Origin: Dirofilaria immitis
Lineage: Eukaryota > Nematoda > Chromadorea > Rhabditida > Onchocercidae
Direction of reading: 5' to 3'
Assembly (NCBI GenBank): GCA_024305405.1
Contig: JAKNDB010000068.1
Location: forward strand, 4,654,001 to 4,718,000
DNA: 64,000 bases
A program made the translations under genes and the position numbers. Numbering within the stretch: the stretch's first letter is position 1; each line of letters begins with the position of its first letter. Positions 12,148 through 25,644 of the stretch are shown here, in pieces. The notes beneath the pieces were generated by a model. The model worked only from the letters and a program-made list of their open reading frames with translations, had not been told where the DNA came from and ran no database searches.

Positions 12148-14320
12148 CTTTCATTAGTTAATTGCTTCATTTAGACAAATATCCATTTTACTAACCGATA
12201 AGCAAATATGTGTGTCTCTCCATCTGTTTCTCCGTCTATCTTTTACCTTTCTTTCTCTCTCTATCTCTCTGTCTGCCTGATTGACTGTCCATTGCAGTTT
12301 TGAAATATAAACTTTGAAGGAGATTTCTTGATTGATATATTTGAAGTGAAGGCATTAATATATTGGAATATATGTGTATTATTATTATTATTATTGTTGT
12401 TTGATAAATTTCAAATTATCTACAAGAGGAATTAATTAATATTGAGAGGAGATTTAAGATGATCTAAAGAATGAGTGAGTAGGAGAAATAATTCAAATGA
12501 ATGAAATGTTATTTTTATAATCTAAAATTAGAATGTCTAAAAAAGGCTTAACATATAGGCATGAACCAATTAACTTTTAATAAAAGAAATGTATTTATCT
12601 TCTTTTTGTTTTTGAGAAATTTCAACAGCTAAAGCATTATAATATGAATGAACTTTTCATTATAAATATCAATGATAAAAAGAAAAAGAAAATTTTAATT
12701 TGAAATAAAAAAAGATTGAAAATTTTGAAATTTATTCATTGAATGAATGAATTTATTTATAATTTCAATTTTTACATATCACATTAATTGGGTTATTTTT
12801 ATAATATTAACGAAATTTTTTTTTATTTTTTTGCAATAGCAAATCTTCAAAATATACCGCTTCAAAACAGTTTCTAAGAAATGTCATCTTGTCGAAAAAA
12901 AAAAAGTTAAAAATCATCAAAATTTCCGGAAATTAATGAATAAATCATAGATAAAATAAACGATGAAACTAAACGAAAAAAAAGTGAAATTTTTTAGAAA
13001 ATTCTTTGGAAAAGAATTTTTGCAAACAAATATATTTGAATGATTAACTGATAAAAATTTGTCGAAAATTGTTGATTCAGAATTTTCAATAAAAAGTATT
13101 TCTGCCTAATTTTGGAAGCACTAAAATTACCATAGCAACAATAGCAAGGAATAATAAGATTATGTGCTACAAAATCTCTCGGAACTCTCAGAACATTTGT
13201 CTGGCAGCTGTGATATCTCGTTTATAATACTTATCTGTTATTTATTGTAAATAACAGAGGTAGTAGGATATTTACGACACTAATGGCTGGCTAATATATT
13301 CAGGGTACTACTGATAGCTGGATTACTGTATCGATGATTATTAATTTTGATCAAATAATTTATAAGATTATTAAAAAATAAAAGAACAAATTTTTTTCCG
13401 GCAAATCTACAAAATATTTACTAAACAGGTTCAACTATTTGTCAAGTAGGTTTAATTAAGGAATAGTTCGTATATATCCGTCTTCATGCAAATAGCATTA
13501 TTTGCGCAATTATCTATTATTGATTTTTAATAAACTTGTAACGATAACAATCGATATATGCGAAAAAGAGATAGCCTTAATTGATCATACATAATATTTT
13601 GAATTTAAATCAGTACAATTTATCTTATTCCCATAAATCCAAAATATTTTTAAAAATTTTCATTTTTCCTTGATAAATTGAAATAACATATGAATTGATT
13701 AAATCATTAATTATAAGATAGTAATCTTGAAAGTATTGAAAGAATGAAAAGATAAAAGATTTCAAATGTAATACCGTAATACCGAAATAATAATTAATTA
13801 GATTTCATGTCATAAGTAGAATATAAATTTAATTTTTTAATTATAAAATCTAAACTTCTCAACATAACTTTAATCTCTCGAGAAAAATGCTAATGTACAC
13901 ATCACTGAGTATAATTAATTTTTGGAATTCTCACTCTTCCATACATTTTACGAAAGAAAGTTTTCAAAATTATTAGCAAATATTCTTTTTTTATGAAATT
14001 TAATAATTAACAATATGTTGAGAGAAATCGAGAGAAAAAAGAATTTTTATTATTGGAATATATCACAGTCGGGAAGTAATACGAGGAAAGGCGGGGAATG
14101 GCAGAAGGCAGGAAAGGAAAACATAGAAGTCATATAATAGAACAATCCACCAAATAATCATTATCACATGCATTTTATATTAATCATCTTCCTTCTCCAT
14201 TCTCGATATCATTTCAAGAAACTTTTCCTCTTGCAAAACTCAAATTGCAATGCTAATAAATCATTCAACTTCCATAATTTGCATATTTTGAAATTTAAAT
14301 ATGTTATGATATCATATCGC
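12148..14320. other. Gene-free AT-rich stretch
   Basis: Nothing coding is seen on either strand; all open frames are short and AT-driven. It contains an (ATT)n run near 12378-12396 and CT-rich patches near 12220-12275. Confidence 0.6.
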
Positions 14321-14330
14321 TGGGTAAGAT

Positions 14331-14661
14331 CTGATGTCTTACCCTTGATTATACATCTACTACTTTATTATGACGGCAAGTTATGTGTTTTGATTAACCA
14401 ATCATTTTCTACAAATGAACAATAAAATATTATTTTGGATCTTATCCAGTAAAACTTGGCATTTTTAGGTATTATAATATTAATAAAGGCCAAAGAACAG
14501 ATATATTTATTACAATCTATCCTCACCTCCCCGATGATTAATTGAAATATAAGCTTAAGTAGGCACAATTAGGCAAATTTCATTCGTAGAAATGATCAAA
14601 CACATAATGATATGGCCGTTATAATAAGGTAGTAGATGTATATTCAAGAGTAAGACATCAG
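14331..14661. repeat. Fold-back (inverted-repeat) element, about 330 bp
   Basis: CTGATGTCTTACCC...TACATCTACTACTTTATTATGACGGC (from 14331) is mirrored by GCCGTTATAATAAGGTAG...TAAGACATCAG (to 14661), with a few mismatches. Pairing continues weakly inward (TTATGTGTTTTGAT against ATCAAACACATAA) and leaves a loop of roughly 170 bp. There is no coding content. It resembles a degenerate MITE-like or fold-back repeat. Confidence 0.6.
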
Positions 14662-15020
14662 AAATGGGCTAGGCCTATTAATAGTAATTTTATCCAAATA
14701 GCTTTGAATATTTCAAATTTAAATTTTACTAAAGGAAGCATTATCTATCATCAATTCTGAAATTGAAGAATATCATCATTAAACGATGATCATTAAAATG
14801 GAAAGGGAATTTATTCTATTGGATAGTAAATATTGAATGTGAATGTGAATGTTATAATGAAATACTTCGATTTCTAATGAAAAAATAATTCGATTTCAAT
14901 TGTAATGGAAACCGTTGGAAGCCAACATTTAAGAAGAAAAGTGGCAAATTTTAGAAATCTATAATGATGGAATAAATGGAAATGTGCACACATACACATA
15001 GACGTTTTAATTTCCTACTA

Positions 15021-15936
15021 TTTCTTGCTCTTTTTTCGTTTCATAAATATACCATTAAATTATGTAAGAAAGTCTATATACAATTCTTTTACTATATATA
15101 TAACTGAGATGAAAAATTTGTTCTCAATGATGATATATGGACAAATTTTTGTTGACATAATGATGAAGATACGAGTAGTTAAGCTAAAATTTACCAACAG
15201 ATGATGACGATATTGGAATTATCATATTTTAACTGAAGCCAGACTCAAATATTATTGTGATATCTGAACAATTCATCATCAAAAATAATATTAGCCTGAG
15301 ATAAATAGCGAAGAATAATACCAAAAATAATCGAAGCAAAAAAAAGAAAATAAACAACGAAAATTAATTAGATATAAATAAAAGAGATAATGACTAATGC
15401 AATTATCATTATTGTAAAAAAATTATGGCAATGAAATGATATTCGTTCGAGAATGACGAGGGCCATAATTATTATTTTCTAATTTCCTTTTTCTTCCAAT
15501 TATTCACTATTAGTTTCAAATTTTTATTTTTTTCGAAATTCAATTTATAAAGTACATTTGAATTGGAACTTTTGCTTTTAACAAATATTTCCGTGTTGGA
15601 AAAATTATTTTAAAGAAAATTTTTATCAAATCTCATGGGATGTATCAATGTAAGAGCAAAATGAAATATATAAGAAAAAGTTATTATCAAAATTGAATTC
15701 TATTTATCGAAATATTCAAGAAATTGGAAAAATTTATGCAACTAGCTTTTGTTTTAATTCTTCTTATTTTACTATTTGAAATTTTTGTTTTTCTTCAAAA
15801 TTTTGAGACAAATTTTAAGTCTTACATAAATTTTGAAATGAATTTTTAAATTAAATTTTATTATATAGGCATTGGAAATGACAAAAATTAAAGAAAATTC
15901 TCGAACTTTTATTAAAATAATTCTTTTATAAAATTA
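15021..15936 (+). repeat. Direct repeat copy 1 (about 915 bp)
   Basis: Matches 25645-26559 in the same orientation at a constant offset of about 10,623. The only difference I found by eye is one T in a T-run near 15031. Ends are TTTCTTGCTC and ATAAAATTA. It has no TG...CA termini, no primer-binding site and no gag/pol between the copies, so a conventional LTR element is not supported. A diverged third copy of part of it lies inverted at 20851-21028. Confidence 0.9.
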
Positions 15937-18187
15937 TTTTCAAAACAGTTCAGAAAATTTTACATAATAATATTATGCGAAGTTTTCTAATTTTTATTTC
16001 TCTTTTTAAAGCATTTAATTGTTCATCGTTTGAATGATTTCAAATAAGGAAAAGATGAAGAAATTTTATTGTATTAATACGAGAACAGAAATTTATTCTA
16101 ATTTATTTTAAGCTTCAAATCAATCATGTATCGTATATTTTATGAAATTTTCAAGTAAAGAAAAATAAAAAAGTGATTGCTAATTTTAAGTAATAAAGCT
16201 GATTTCATGGTAATTTATTGCATATCGAAATGAAAGTAATTTATTGAAATACTAAAATTTAAGATGACAATTGGAAATTGTGGTATAGAATCTAATTACA
16301 TCAATGCAAAAAAAGGAAAAAAAATTGAATGATATAATTTGTGAAGGATGTTTAATCTAATCTTTAATTTGAAGATCAAAAATTAAAAGAGCTGCAAATG
16401 ACATTTAATGTAAAGAAGCTTAACTTATCCAACGATATAAATTTATAGGAAGAAAAGTAAAAAGATATAAATCTGACAAAGGTGGGAGAGAAGAACAAAA
16501 AGGATATTAGGATGGGATGAAAAACAATGAGGTGAAGAGGTCATTGAATATCAAAGAAAAAATTGCAAATGAAATGGAAATGAAAAGAGAGGCGAGACAA
16601 CGAACTATATTTTAGCAACTATATTGATAATGGTCAAGAACTCTTCAGATAATGGTCAAGTTCTGGAGGAGAAGAGCAAGAACTGCAATCCATCAAGACT
16701 GAGAAGACGACTTGTTAGCTTTGCTAACATTTATTACATTATTGAAATATTCATTCGACTACCCATTTTCACTTATCTATAGAATTGGAAGAATGGACAT
16801 GGCAAATTGAATTTAAAAGATTTCATTTTAGCTGATAGCGAAGGAATGAGAAAAGTTTTTAAAAGTATCAGTGATTTGAACGATGTTTCAATCTGGCAAA
16901 ATTGCTAATTCAATAAAAGCAAATGCCATATTCAAATGATTTATCCTTCCAATGGCTAAGATTACCGCGAGAAAAATAATACTAATTTGTGATTGTTCAC
17001 TAATAAATAATAAAATGAGCCTAGGATAAAGTATCTGATCAGGAGATGAAATAATATCCCTTTTTTATTTCATTATATTTTCATCTTTTATTATTTCCTA
17101 TCTCTTAAAGATGCGAACTCTGTCTTATAGTTATTTCATTCCGATATAACGAAAAATTTGGGAACTGAATTAATCAGAAATGAATAATTGAATCAAAATG
17201 AACGAATAAATCGTTCCGTTCAATTAGTAGCCGAAATATAAGATTAAACATTTATGTTAGCATTTCATCAATAGAAAAAATATTTCTAATTTCAAAAATT
17301 TATATGTAAACGGAAAATTGATTATAAGCATGCTTGAATTCTCAAATGCATGCATGAATAGCCATTTCTAAAATCGTTTAACTTTCGAAATTTCAATAGC
17401 CTATGCCAAGATTTTTAGCCATTTTAATGCTCTTTTTGAGATGATCTGAAAATTTGCATCTAAATTCTTCGATGAAACATAAATTATCAACAATTGTCAA
17501 ATTTTTCGATCTAATTTATTCATCCCATTGTTTGTTTATCAATAAGTCATAAATTTCTAGCAAATTAATTTAATTTGAATGAAAAAAATTGGAATAAAGG
17601 TATTAAGATTAAGAGAAGAGAAAAAATGAACATTGTAAAACGAAAGGGACTTCTCCACAAATGAACTTTGTAAAATTGAAATACGAAAAATTGTTATCAA
17701 ATATTAGTTAAACTGATGTTGATGGTGATAGAAAAAGAAAGAGAGAGAAAAGATAATTTGGTAAAATGGAAAATTTAGGAAGTACTTGTAAACAGAGAAT
17801 GGAAAAGGAAAAGGGAAAAATTGTTTGACAAATATTGTTGTCAAACAAAATGATAGTATGCAAAGGAAAAATTTCATCTGTCAAGAGTAATAATCATTTA
17901 TCGATTGATTGATTCATGTCAAATAAATAACGAATTATAGATAGTACACTCCTTTGAATAGAATAGATAGAATGAATAACTGAATTTCAATCTGTACTTT
18001 TTAGTCAACAATAATAAAATTATTAATGAATAATTGAGAACAAAAAATAATTGATCATTTGCTTCAAGCGATACATTTACTTCAATAATATTTAGATTTC
18101 TCGAGTATCAGTTAATCTCGGAGAATGACGGATTGTATAGCATAATAAATAATTTCATCAATTTTCTTTTGGTATCCGATGATAGCG
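15937..18187. other. Gene-free stretch between direct repeat and palindrome arm
   Basis: AT-rich and no recognisable coding. It includes purine-rich patches near 16440-16600 with many GAAAA runs. Confidence 0.55.
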
Positions 18188-20846
18188 AAACCGAAGCGCT
18201 CATTTCGATTTTCACAATTATCAAAAATAGAAGAAAGAAGTCACCAAGACAGATATATTGTTAATTCAAATTTCGTCTCATATTCGAGCTTTAACAGCTA
18301 TTATTGCTAACCATGGAGACAGGCTAAAGGAAAGAAAGAAAAATAACATAATCAGAGTAATGGCCGCGTTCATTGAAATAAACTTTTTTACAAGGCATAA
18401 ATTCCTATACCAAAGATCGAATCCATAATACTGGAAATGAACGAATGAATGGAATACGAAATATGATGCAAATAATAATGTTAATTTATTATAAAATAGG
18501 AATTTCAAAATTTTTCAAAAATTTTGAAAATTTTTCTGATAAAAAAATTAATGGATTGCTGCGATAAAAGATAAATTGGATGAGTGATCAATTAGAATGT
18601 GAAGAAGTCAACGAAAAGATAAGAAAAAGAGCGAAATTAATCAATCAGCTAATGAGGAAGTAGTATTGCAAAGATATTCTAATCACTATGAATCTATCTT
18701 AATTATTCGATTTAATGAAATTTGAAAATCCATTTTCTTCGAACGTTTTAGTGCAATAACCATAAACGCATAGATAATATATGCAAAATAAGAATTGTTA
18801 TTATGGAAAATTTGCATAAAATATTGGCAAATGAATCATCAATAATGTGAAAAGTAGATATTGTGTAACTTAGTAACGAATAATTTATTTTATTTCCAGA
18901 ATCATTTGATCAGTTTCATTAATTTCGGAATGTTTCTAGTCAATGTGAAAATGGTTTTAAAAAAAGTTTGGGTTTATCATATTTGAACTGTTTCTTTCTC
19001 CTTTCATGACAATTCAATTTTCTGTTTTCCCACTTTCGACAGGTGAGTAAACTTGAAAGAAAAAAAAGAGAATTTTTTCCATTTTTCATTCACCATGAAA
19101 AGTAAACGTTTTTGTTCGAAAATTCAATTGCAATTCATTGAAAGAAAAAGACAAAATAAAATATCCAAAAATCAGGCCAAACATGTCATTGAACTTAAAT
19201 TAAAACAAAAAACCGAATTTATAGCATAGTTGTTTTTCTTTCTAAAAATTTTTAGCATTACAATTTTAATAATAACAACAAACTATTAAGAATTTAATAA
19301 TAATAAATTGAAAATATTTTTACATTCAAAATTTGTCATCTATCAGGAATTTTACGTCAAGCATGGAATCATATAAAATGCGAAATTGATTATTATGATT
19401 TGGTAATTTTATTGTTTCTAATAGTAATAGTATTTATAAATAAATATAATCTAAATTTTATTATCACTTTTTTGGAATTAATTAAGCGAAATATAAAAAA
19501 TAATGGAATAAAGAAAGGTACAAGCAATGCATAAAACAACTTTAATACTATATGAATAAAAATATGACAAAAACACTAATATTCCTGGAAGGATTCTAAA
19601 TTGGGTTCTGGAAAGATTGAATAAAACAGTGAGCCAATTTCATAAAATAGATAAAGACATACGATCAGCATTCTTTATGGGAAAAAAAATGCAACAAATG
19701 TGAAATTCTAGAAGAATCTGAAGTGAAAATTAATAGCACTATCATTCATATCATTTATTGATTATTAAGTCGTATTATCTCTTTGTTCCAATAATTCCGG
19801 AAATTTATTTTTCAATGAATATCATGATATCTTCGGGAATCAAATCGATTTCAAAAAGAGTTTATCAAACATGTCGGAAAACCTAAAGAAGTTCTATGAT
19901 CCATAATTGATATTCAGATTTAAGAAGTTGCTTTTCACAATCCATGGATGATGTTCAATGAAATTTCTGTAATATATTCATTGCCATAATAATATCGATT
20001 CTCATTGCTTACATATATTTCTTACCGCCATTATATGCTATTTACTTACTCCTATGTATATCAACAAATATAGCTAAATGCAGGAAAAACAGACTTCCTT
20101 TTTTCCGATCGGTTTCGCCCTTTTTCTATATGACATAATATAATATTGATTTATTTCATCTATATACAGATGGTCTATTTATCGTGAACCTCATATGATT
20201 ACTCTTTACTATATCCTACCTTATAAAAGATATATTTAGTAATGTATTACTAATCAAAGAATTTTTGGTCATTATTCAATAAGATTCCAATGATAAACGA
20301 TCAATCTAAAGTCAGTAGAAACAAAATCTCTCCTTTCTCTCAGAAGAAGAAACTCAAAAAAACCTTTAACAATCTATCTCCAAGTGATGGAACAATTTCT
20401 TCCTGTTATCAATGTTAGCATTTTCCAATCAATAAACCTTTCTAAATATAAATTATCTGTGAAACATTAATTCGCTCTTATACATCAAAGATAAAGAAAG
20501 AATTTTATATTTTTTCATGACAAATGTGATAAAGAATAAAATATTTTTGCCATGGATTAAATTAACATATATAAAAAAATCATGTGACAAAATTGCTATC
20601 ATGTGAATTATTATCATTCCATTATTATCATTCAAAACTTTTCATTTAATTTTCATTATTTGGCCACTAAGTCAAATAGGCAAAGCATGAGTAGCAAAAT
20701 AATGAAAATATAATTTAACAAATTTCATAGTTTTGGAATTGAAATTTTTTCCTTTGTATGACTATGGCAAAGATAACTTCTTCTGTCAATATAATCAAAG
20801 GGCTTTCGTTGTTTGAGTAGATTTCTATGCACGCATTTATGTTTCT
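18188..20846. repeat. Left arm of a large inverted repeat
   Basis: Reverse complement of 21970-24629; coordinates of paired bases add up to 42816 or 42817 throughout. Differences seen are a few substitutions (for example near 18251) and one-base indels, mostly in homopolymers (near 19060, 19075 and 20750). The outer end begins AAACCGAAGCGC. The innermost 40 bp copy the tail of the zinc-finger frame. Short mirrored frames of 76 and 60 codons occur in both arms but are hydrophobic, AT-driven and unlike known proteins. Confidence 0.95.
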
Positions 20847-20850
20847 TATT

Positions 20851-21028
20851 CCAGGCTAATGTTATTTTTGATGACGAATTGTTTAGATATCACAATAATA
20901 TTTGACTCTAGTCTCAGCTAAAATGTGATAATTCTAATGTCGTCATCATTTTTTGATAAATTTTAGTTTAGCTACTCGCATCTTCATCATTATGTCGACA
21001 AAAATTTCTCATATATCATTGAGAGCAA
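20851..21028 (-). repeat. Diverged inverted copy of the 915-bp repeat (part)
   Basis: Aligns as reverse complement to about 15128-15300 (TATCACAATAATATTTGA and TCTTCATCATTATGTC are conserved), with many substitutions. It is clearly older than the two direct copies. It lies in the palindrome loop. Confidence 0.85.
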
Positions 21029-21245
21029 ACATTTATCCATACGCTGATAATTCGTGATTCATGTTAAGATGGACGCTAATGAAGTGTCGTTTTCAGTCCG
21101 TGTATATTTCTTACGTCTAAAATTGTCAGATAGATATCTTCCAACTTAGACTTATCACTTTTCTTTATTCTTTTGCAGGAGTTATATATTGGTTTGTAAA
21201 ACAAAAATTGGAAGACTGCTTTTTCAACTTTTATTTAAATAAAAA
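21029..21245. repeat. Second repeat family, loop copy
   Basis: Reverse complement of about 27655-27888, with scattered mismatches and without the 25-bp duplication seen in that copy. It contains a short ATG-initiated frame at 21069-21101 ending in a possible CGT|gtatat donor. That could be a first exon for the zinc-finger frame, but the other copy has an extra T that changes this frame. Confidence 0.8.
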
Positions 21246-21510
21246 AAAAGTTAATGTTTTGAGATTATGAAAGGAGGGCAAAAGTAAAGCACAAAAATTT
21301 TATACATTGAATTCCTCAATTAATTATTTCAATTCGGTATCATAAAATAGCAAAACTAATATTCTTTTTTAAGTCATTACTATCGAACTTTTTCTGAAAT
21401 ATGGTAAATTTGAAATGATAATTAAATATTCAAAGATTTTACATATTAATTCGTCTAATTGCGACTGTTTAAAAATTCTAGGAAATTCAGGTTGTTTCAG
21501 GCAATAAATG

Positions 21511-22010
21511 GAATCGATCTACTAAATCAAACAGGAATTATTGAACATTTGAAGCAAAATTCTGCAACACAATTGATTTTTGATACAAAAGATGTAATCG
21601 AAGAAAAGAAAGATAATGAAGAAATGATGAATATAATTAGCAATTTTATCACTGATGCAGATAAAGAAACGTTATGTAAAATATGCGGCACGAAATGGAA
21701 ATATCCATCCCACCTGAAAAGACATTTGGTAAAACACACAAACGTAAGGAAGTTTAAATGTGATCAGTGCAATGCAACATTTAAATCGTTTTGTTATCTG
21801 AAAAATCATTTCTGGAAACATTCTAGCGAACCACATTTTGAATGTAAATTATGTGACAAACGATATACACATAACAAGAATTTGTTGCAACACAAACTAC
21901 AAGTGCATACTGACGGATTATTGAAATGTAATGACTGCGGTAAGAAATATAAGCGTAAGAGTAATTTGGAGAAACATAAATGCGTGCATAGAAATCTACT
22001 CAAACAATGA
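21511..22010 (+). CDS. C2H2 zinc-finger protein with four fingers (terminal exon, inside palindrome loop)
   Basis: An open frame with four classical C2H2 fingers (C-X2-C-X12-H-X3/4-H): CKICGTKW...HLVKH, CDQCNATF...HFWKH, CKLCDKRY...HKLQVH and CNDCGKKY...HKCVH. They are spaced by about seven residues and come after an acidic, low-complexity stretch (EEKKDNEEMMN). Such proteins bind DNA or RNA in the nucleus; the target cannot be inferred. The frame is open from 21459, but no good ATG is present until about residue 39 of the exon. TTTCAG at 21500 suggests the exon begins at 21501 or slightly upstream, with 5' exons elsewhere (a candidate is 21069-21101). The stop codon TGA (22008-22010) is mirrored in the left arm as CGA. 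It may be a host gene or a gene carried by a mobile element. Confidence 0.72.
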
Positions 22011-24629
22011 TAGCCCTTTGATTATATTGACAGAAGAAGTTATCTTTGCCATAGTCATACAAAGGAAAAAAATTTCAATTCCAAAACTATGAAATTTGTT
22101 AAATTATATTTTCATTATTTTGCTACTCATGCTTTGCCTATTTGACTTAGTGGCCAAATAATGAAAATTAAATGAAAAGTTTTGAATGATAATAATGGAA
22201 TGATAATAATTCACATGATAGCAATTTTGTCACATGATTTTTTTATATATGTTAATTTAATCCATGGCAAAAATATTTTATTCTTTATCACATTTGTCAT
22301 GAAAAAATATAAAATTCTTTCTTTATCTTTGATGTATAAGAGCGAATTAATGTTTCACAGATAATTTATATTTAGAAAGGTTTATTGGATTGGAAAATGC
22401 TAACATTGATAACAGGAAGAAATTGTTCCATCACTTGGAGATAGATTGTTAAAGGTTTTTTTGAGTTTCTTCTTCTGAGAGAAAGGAGAGATTTTGTTTC
22501 TACTCGACTTTAGATTGATCGTTTATCATTGGAATCTTATTGAATAATGACCAAAAATTCTTTGATTAGTAATACATTACTAAATATATCTTTTATAAGG
22601 TAGGATATAGTAAAGAGTAATCATATGAGGTTCACGATAAATAGACCATCTGTATATAGATGAAATAAATCAATATTATATTATGTCATATAGAAAAAGG
22701 GCGAAACCGATCGGAAAAAAGGAAGTCTGTTTTTCCTGCATTTAGCTATATTTGTTGATATACATAGGAGTAAGTAAATAGCATATAATGGCGGTAAGAA
22801 ATATATGTAAGCAATGAGAATCGATATTATTATGGCAATGAATATATTACAGAAATTTCATTGAACATCATCCATGGATTGTGAAAAGCAACTTCTTAAA
22901 TCTGAATATCAATTATGGATCATAGAACTTCTTTAGGTTTTCCGACATGTTTGATAAACTCTTTTTGAAATCGATTTGATTCCCGAAGATATCATGATAT
23001 TCATTGAAAAATAAATTTCCGGAATTATTGGAACAAAGAGATAATACGACTTAATAATCAATAAATGATATGAATGATAGTGCTATTAATTTTCACTTCA
23101 GATTCTTCTAGAATTTCACATTTGTTGCATTTTTTTTCCCATAAAGAATGCTGATCGTATGTCTTTATCTATTTTATGAAATTGGCTCACTGTTTTATTC
23201 AATCTTTCCAGAACCCAATTTAGAATCCTTCCAGGAATATTAGTGTTTTTGTCATATTTTTATTCATATAGTATTAAAGTTGTTTTATGCATTGCTTGTA
23301 CCTTTCTTTATTCCATTATTTTTTATATTTCGCTTAATTAATTCCAAAAAAGTGATAATAAAATTTAGATTATATTTATTTATAAATACTATTACTATTA
23401 GAAACAATAAAATTACCAAATCATAATAATCAATTTCGCATTTTATATGATTCCATGCTTGACGTAAAATTCCTGATAGATGACAAATTTTGAATGTAAA
23501 AATATTTTCAATTTATTATTATTAAATTCTTAATAGTTTGTTGTTATTATTAAAATTGTAATGCTAAAAATTTTTAGAAAGAAAAACAACTATGCTATAA
23601 ATTCGGTTTTTGTTTTAATTTAAGTTCAATGACATGTTTGGCCTGATTTTTGGATATTTTATTTTGTCTTTTTCTTTCAATGAATTGCAATTGAATTTTC
23701 GAACAAAAACGTTTACTTTTCATGGTGAATGAAAAATGGAAAAATTCTCTTTTTTTCTTTCAAGTTTACTCACCTGTCGAAAGTGGGAAAACAGAAAATT
23801 GAATTGTCATGAAAGGAGAAAGAAACAGTTCAAATATGATAAACCCAAACTTTTTTTAAAACCATTTTCACATTGACTAGAAACATTCCGAAATTAATGA
23901 AACTGATCAAATGATTCTGGAAATAAAATAAATTATTCGTTACTAAGTTACACAATATCTACTTTTCACATTATTGATGATTCATTTGCCAATATTTTAT
24001 GCAAATTTTCCATAATAACAATTCTTATTTTGCATATATTATCTATGCGTTTATGGTTATTGCACTAAAACGTTCGAAGAAAATGGATTTTCAAATTTCA
24101 TTAAATCGAATAATTAAGATAGATTCATAGTGATTAGAATATCTTTGCAATACTACTTCCTCATTAGCTGATTGATTAATTTCGCTCTTTTTCTTATCTT
24201 TTCGTTGACTTCTTCACATTCTAATTGATCACTCATCCAATTTATCTTTTATCGCAGCAATCCATTAATTTTTTTATCAGAAAAAATTTTCAAAATTTTT
24301 GAAAAATTTTGAAATTCCTATTTTATAATAAATTAACATTATTATTTGCATCATATTTCGTATTCCATTCATTCGTTCATTTCCAGTATTATGGATTCGA
24401 TCTTTGGTATAGGAATTTATGCCTTGTAAAAAAGTTTATTTCAATGAACGCGGCCATTACTCTGATTATGTTATTTTTCTTTCTTTCCTTTAGCCTGTCT
24501 CCATGGTTAGCAATAATAGCTGTTAAAGCTCGAATATGAGACGAAATTTGAATTAACAATATATCTGTTTTGGTGACTTCTTTCTTCTATTTTTGATAAT
24601 TGTGAAAATCGAAATGAGCGCTTCGGTTT
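21970..24629. repeat. Right arm of the large inverted repeat
   Basis: Mirror of 18188-20846. It begins inside the last codons of the zinc-finger frame and ends with GCGCTTCGGTTT. The flanks beyond the arms (TTTGGTATCCGATGATAGCG on the left, ACATTTGAATATTTTGATG on the right) show no shared target-site duplication. Confidence 0.95.
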
Positions 24630-25644
24630 ACATTTGAATATTTTGATGTGACATTTTTCATCGAAATAATCTTAAGCAGATAATTTCAATTTTTCTTTTC
24701 TTTTTTCTCATTTGATTATACTATTCTTTTGTTTTGTTTCATTTTGACAATAATTTTCTCAATATTTAAAAAAATTTTGTTTTCTTAAATTAATCAGAAA
24801 ATATGTAATGAGATTATCTGATACTACTAAGAGTTTAAGGATGCCCTAAAATGATGGTATGATGCAATGAATTGATACTGAAACAATATGAGAATGATAT
24901 ATTAAATTTTAACTAATGAATTAAAATTTAGAAATTTCCTTCTTCTTTGAAAAATTCTAATTTTTAATGTTTTATTTTAAATATTCTTTGCAAAAAATTT
25001 TGAATTTTTCTTATAATTTGTTTTCTAAATATCTCTCTTTTTAGCAAAATAAAAATTTTATTCATTAATGCATCATTCATTCACTTTATTCTCTTTTCAT
25101 TATCATTCATATCAATTTTATGATTAAAAATGATAGAGATATAATTGAAGAATCCATTTAAGAAAGGCTATTTGAATAAAATTAAAATCATTTTTTGCTC
25201 TCAAATTCAATCTTTTCATTATTCATTGAAACATAAAGTAACAAAATGAAATTGTTTCCTTTTATTGATACATACATATATATATATATATATATTTGTG
25301 TGTAGTAAACAATCTTCGATATAAATTTATTTAATTGCAATAAAATCTTACTTCTCTTTCTCCTTATTCATCTCAATTTTTTGTTTTGTTTCAAGAAATA
25401 TAAAAATTTCAAAATTCATTCTCAAAAAAAAAAAGAAGAAAAATACGTTTGTAATGCATTTTCGAGTAACGCATTTCGTATATTTGTCGCCGAAATACGA
25501 TGACGAATGTTTGACAAGAATTGAGACAGATGAAAAAAACAATTGAAATAAATAGTCAGAATTAAATGTTTAAACAATCTTTAATCATAGTTCGAGCATT
25601 ATAAAATATATTGCATTCTCGATTTAATCATCATTTTCTTATTT
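24630..25644. other. Gene-free stretch between palindrome arm and direct repeat
   Basis: AT-rich and non-coding by inspection. It contains an (AT)n run at 25271-25297. Confidence 0.55.

Noticed and set aside
18278..24539. Mirrored 76- and 60-codon frames in the palindrome arms
   Set aside because: Duplication of the frame follows automatically from the palindrome; composition is AT-driven and hydrophobic with no known motif.
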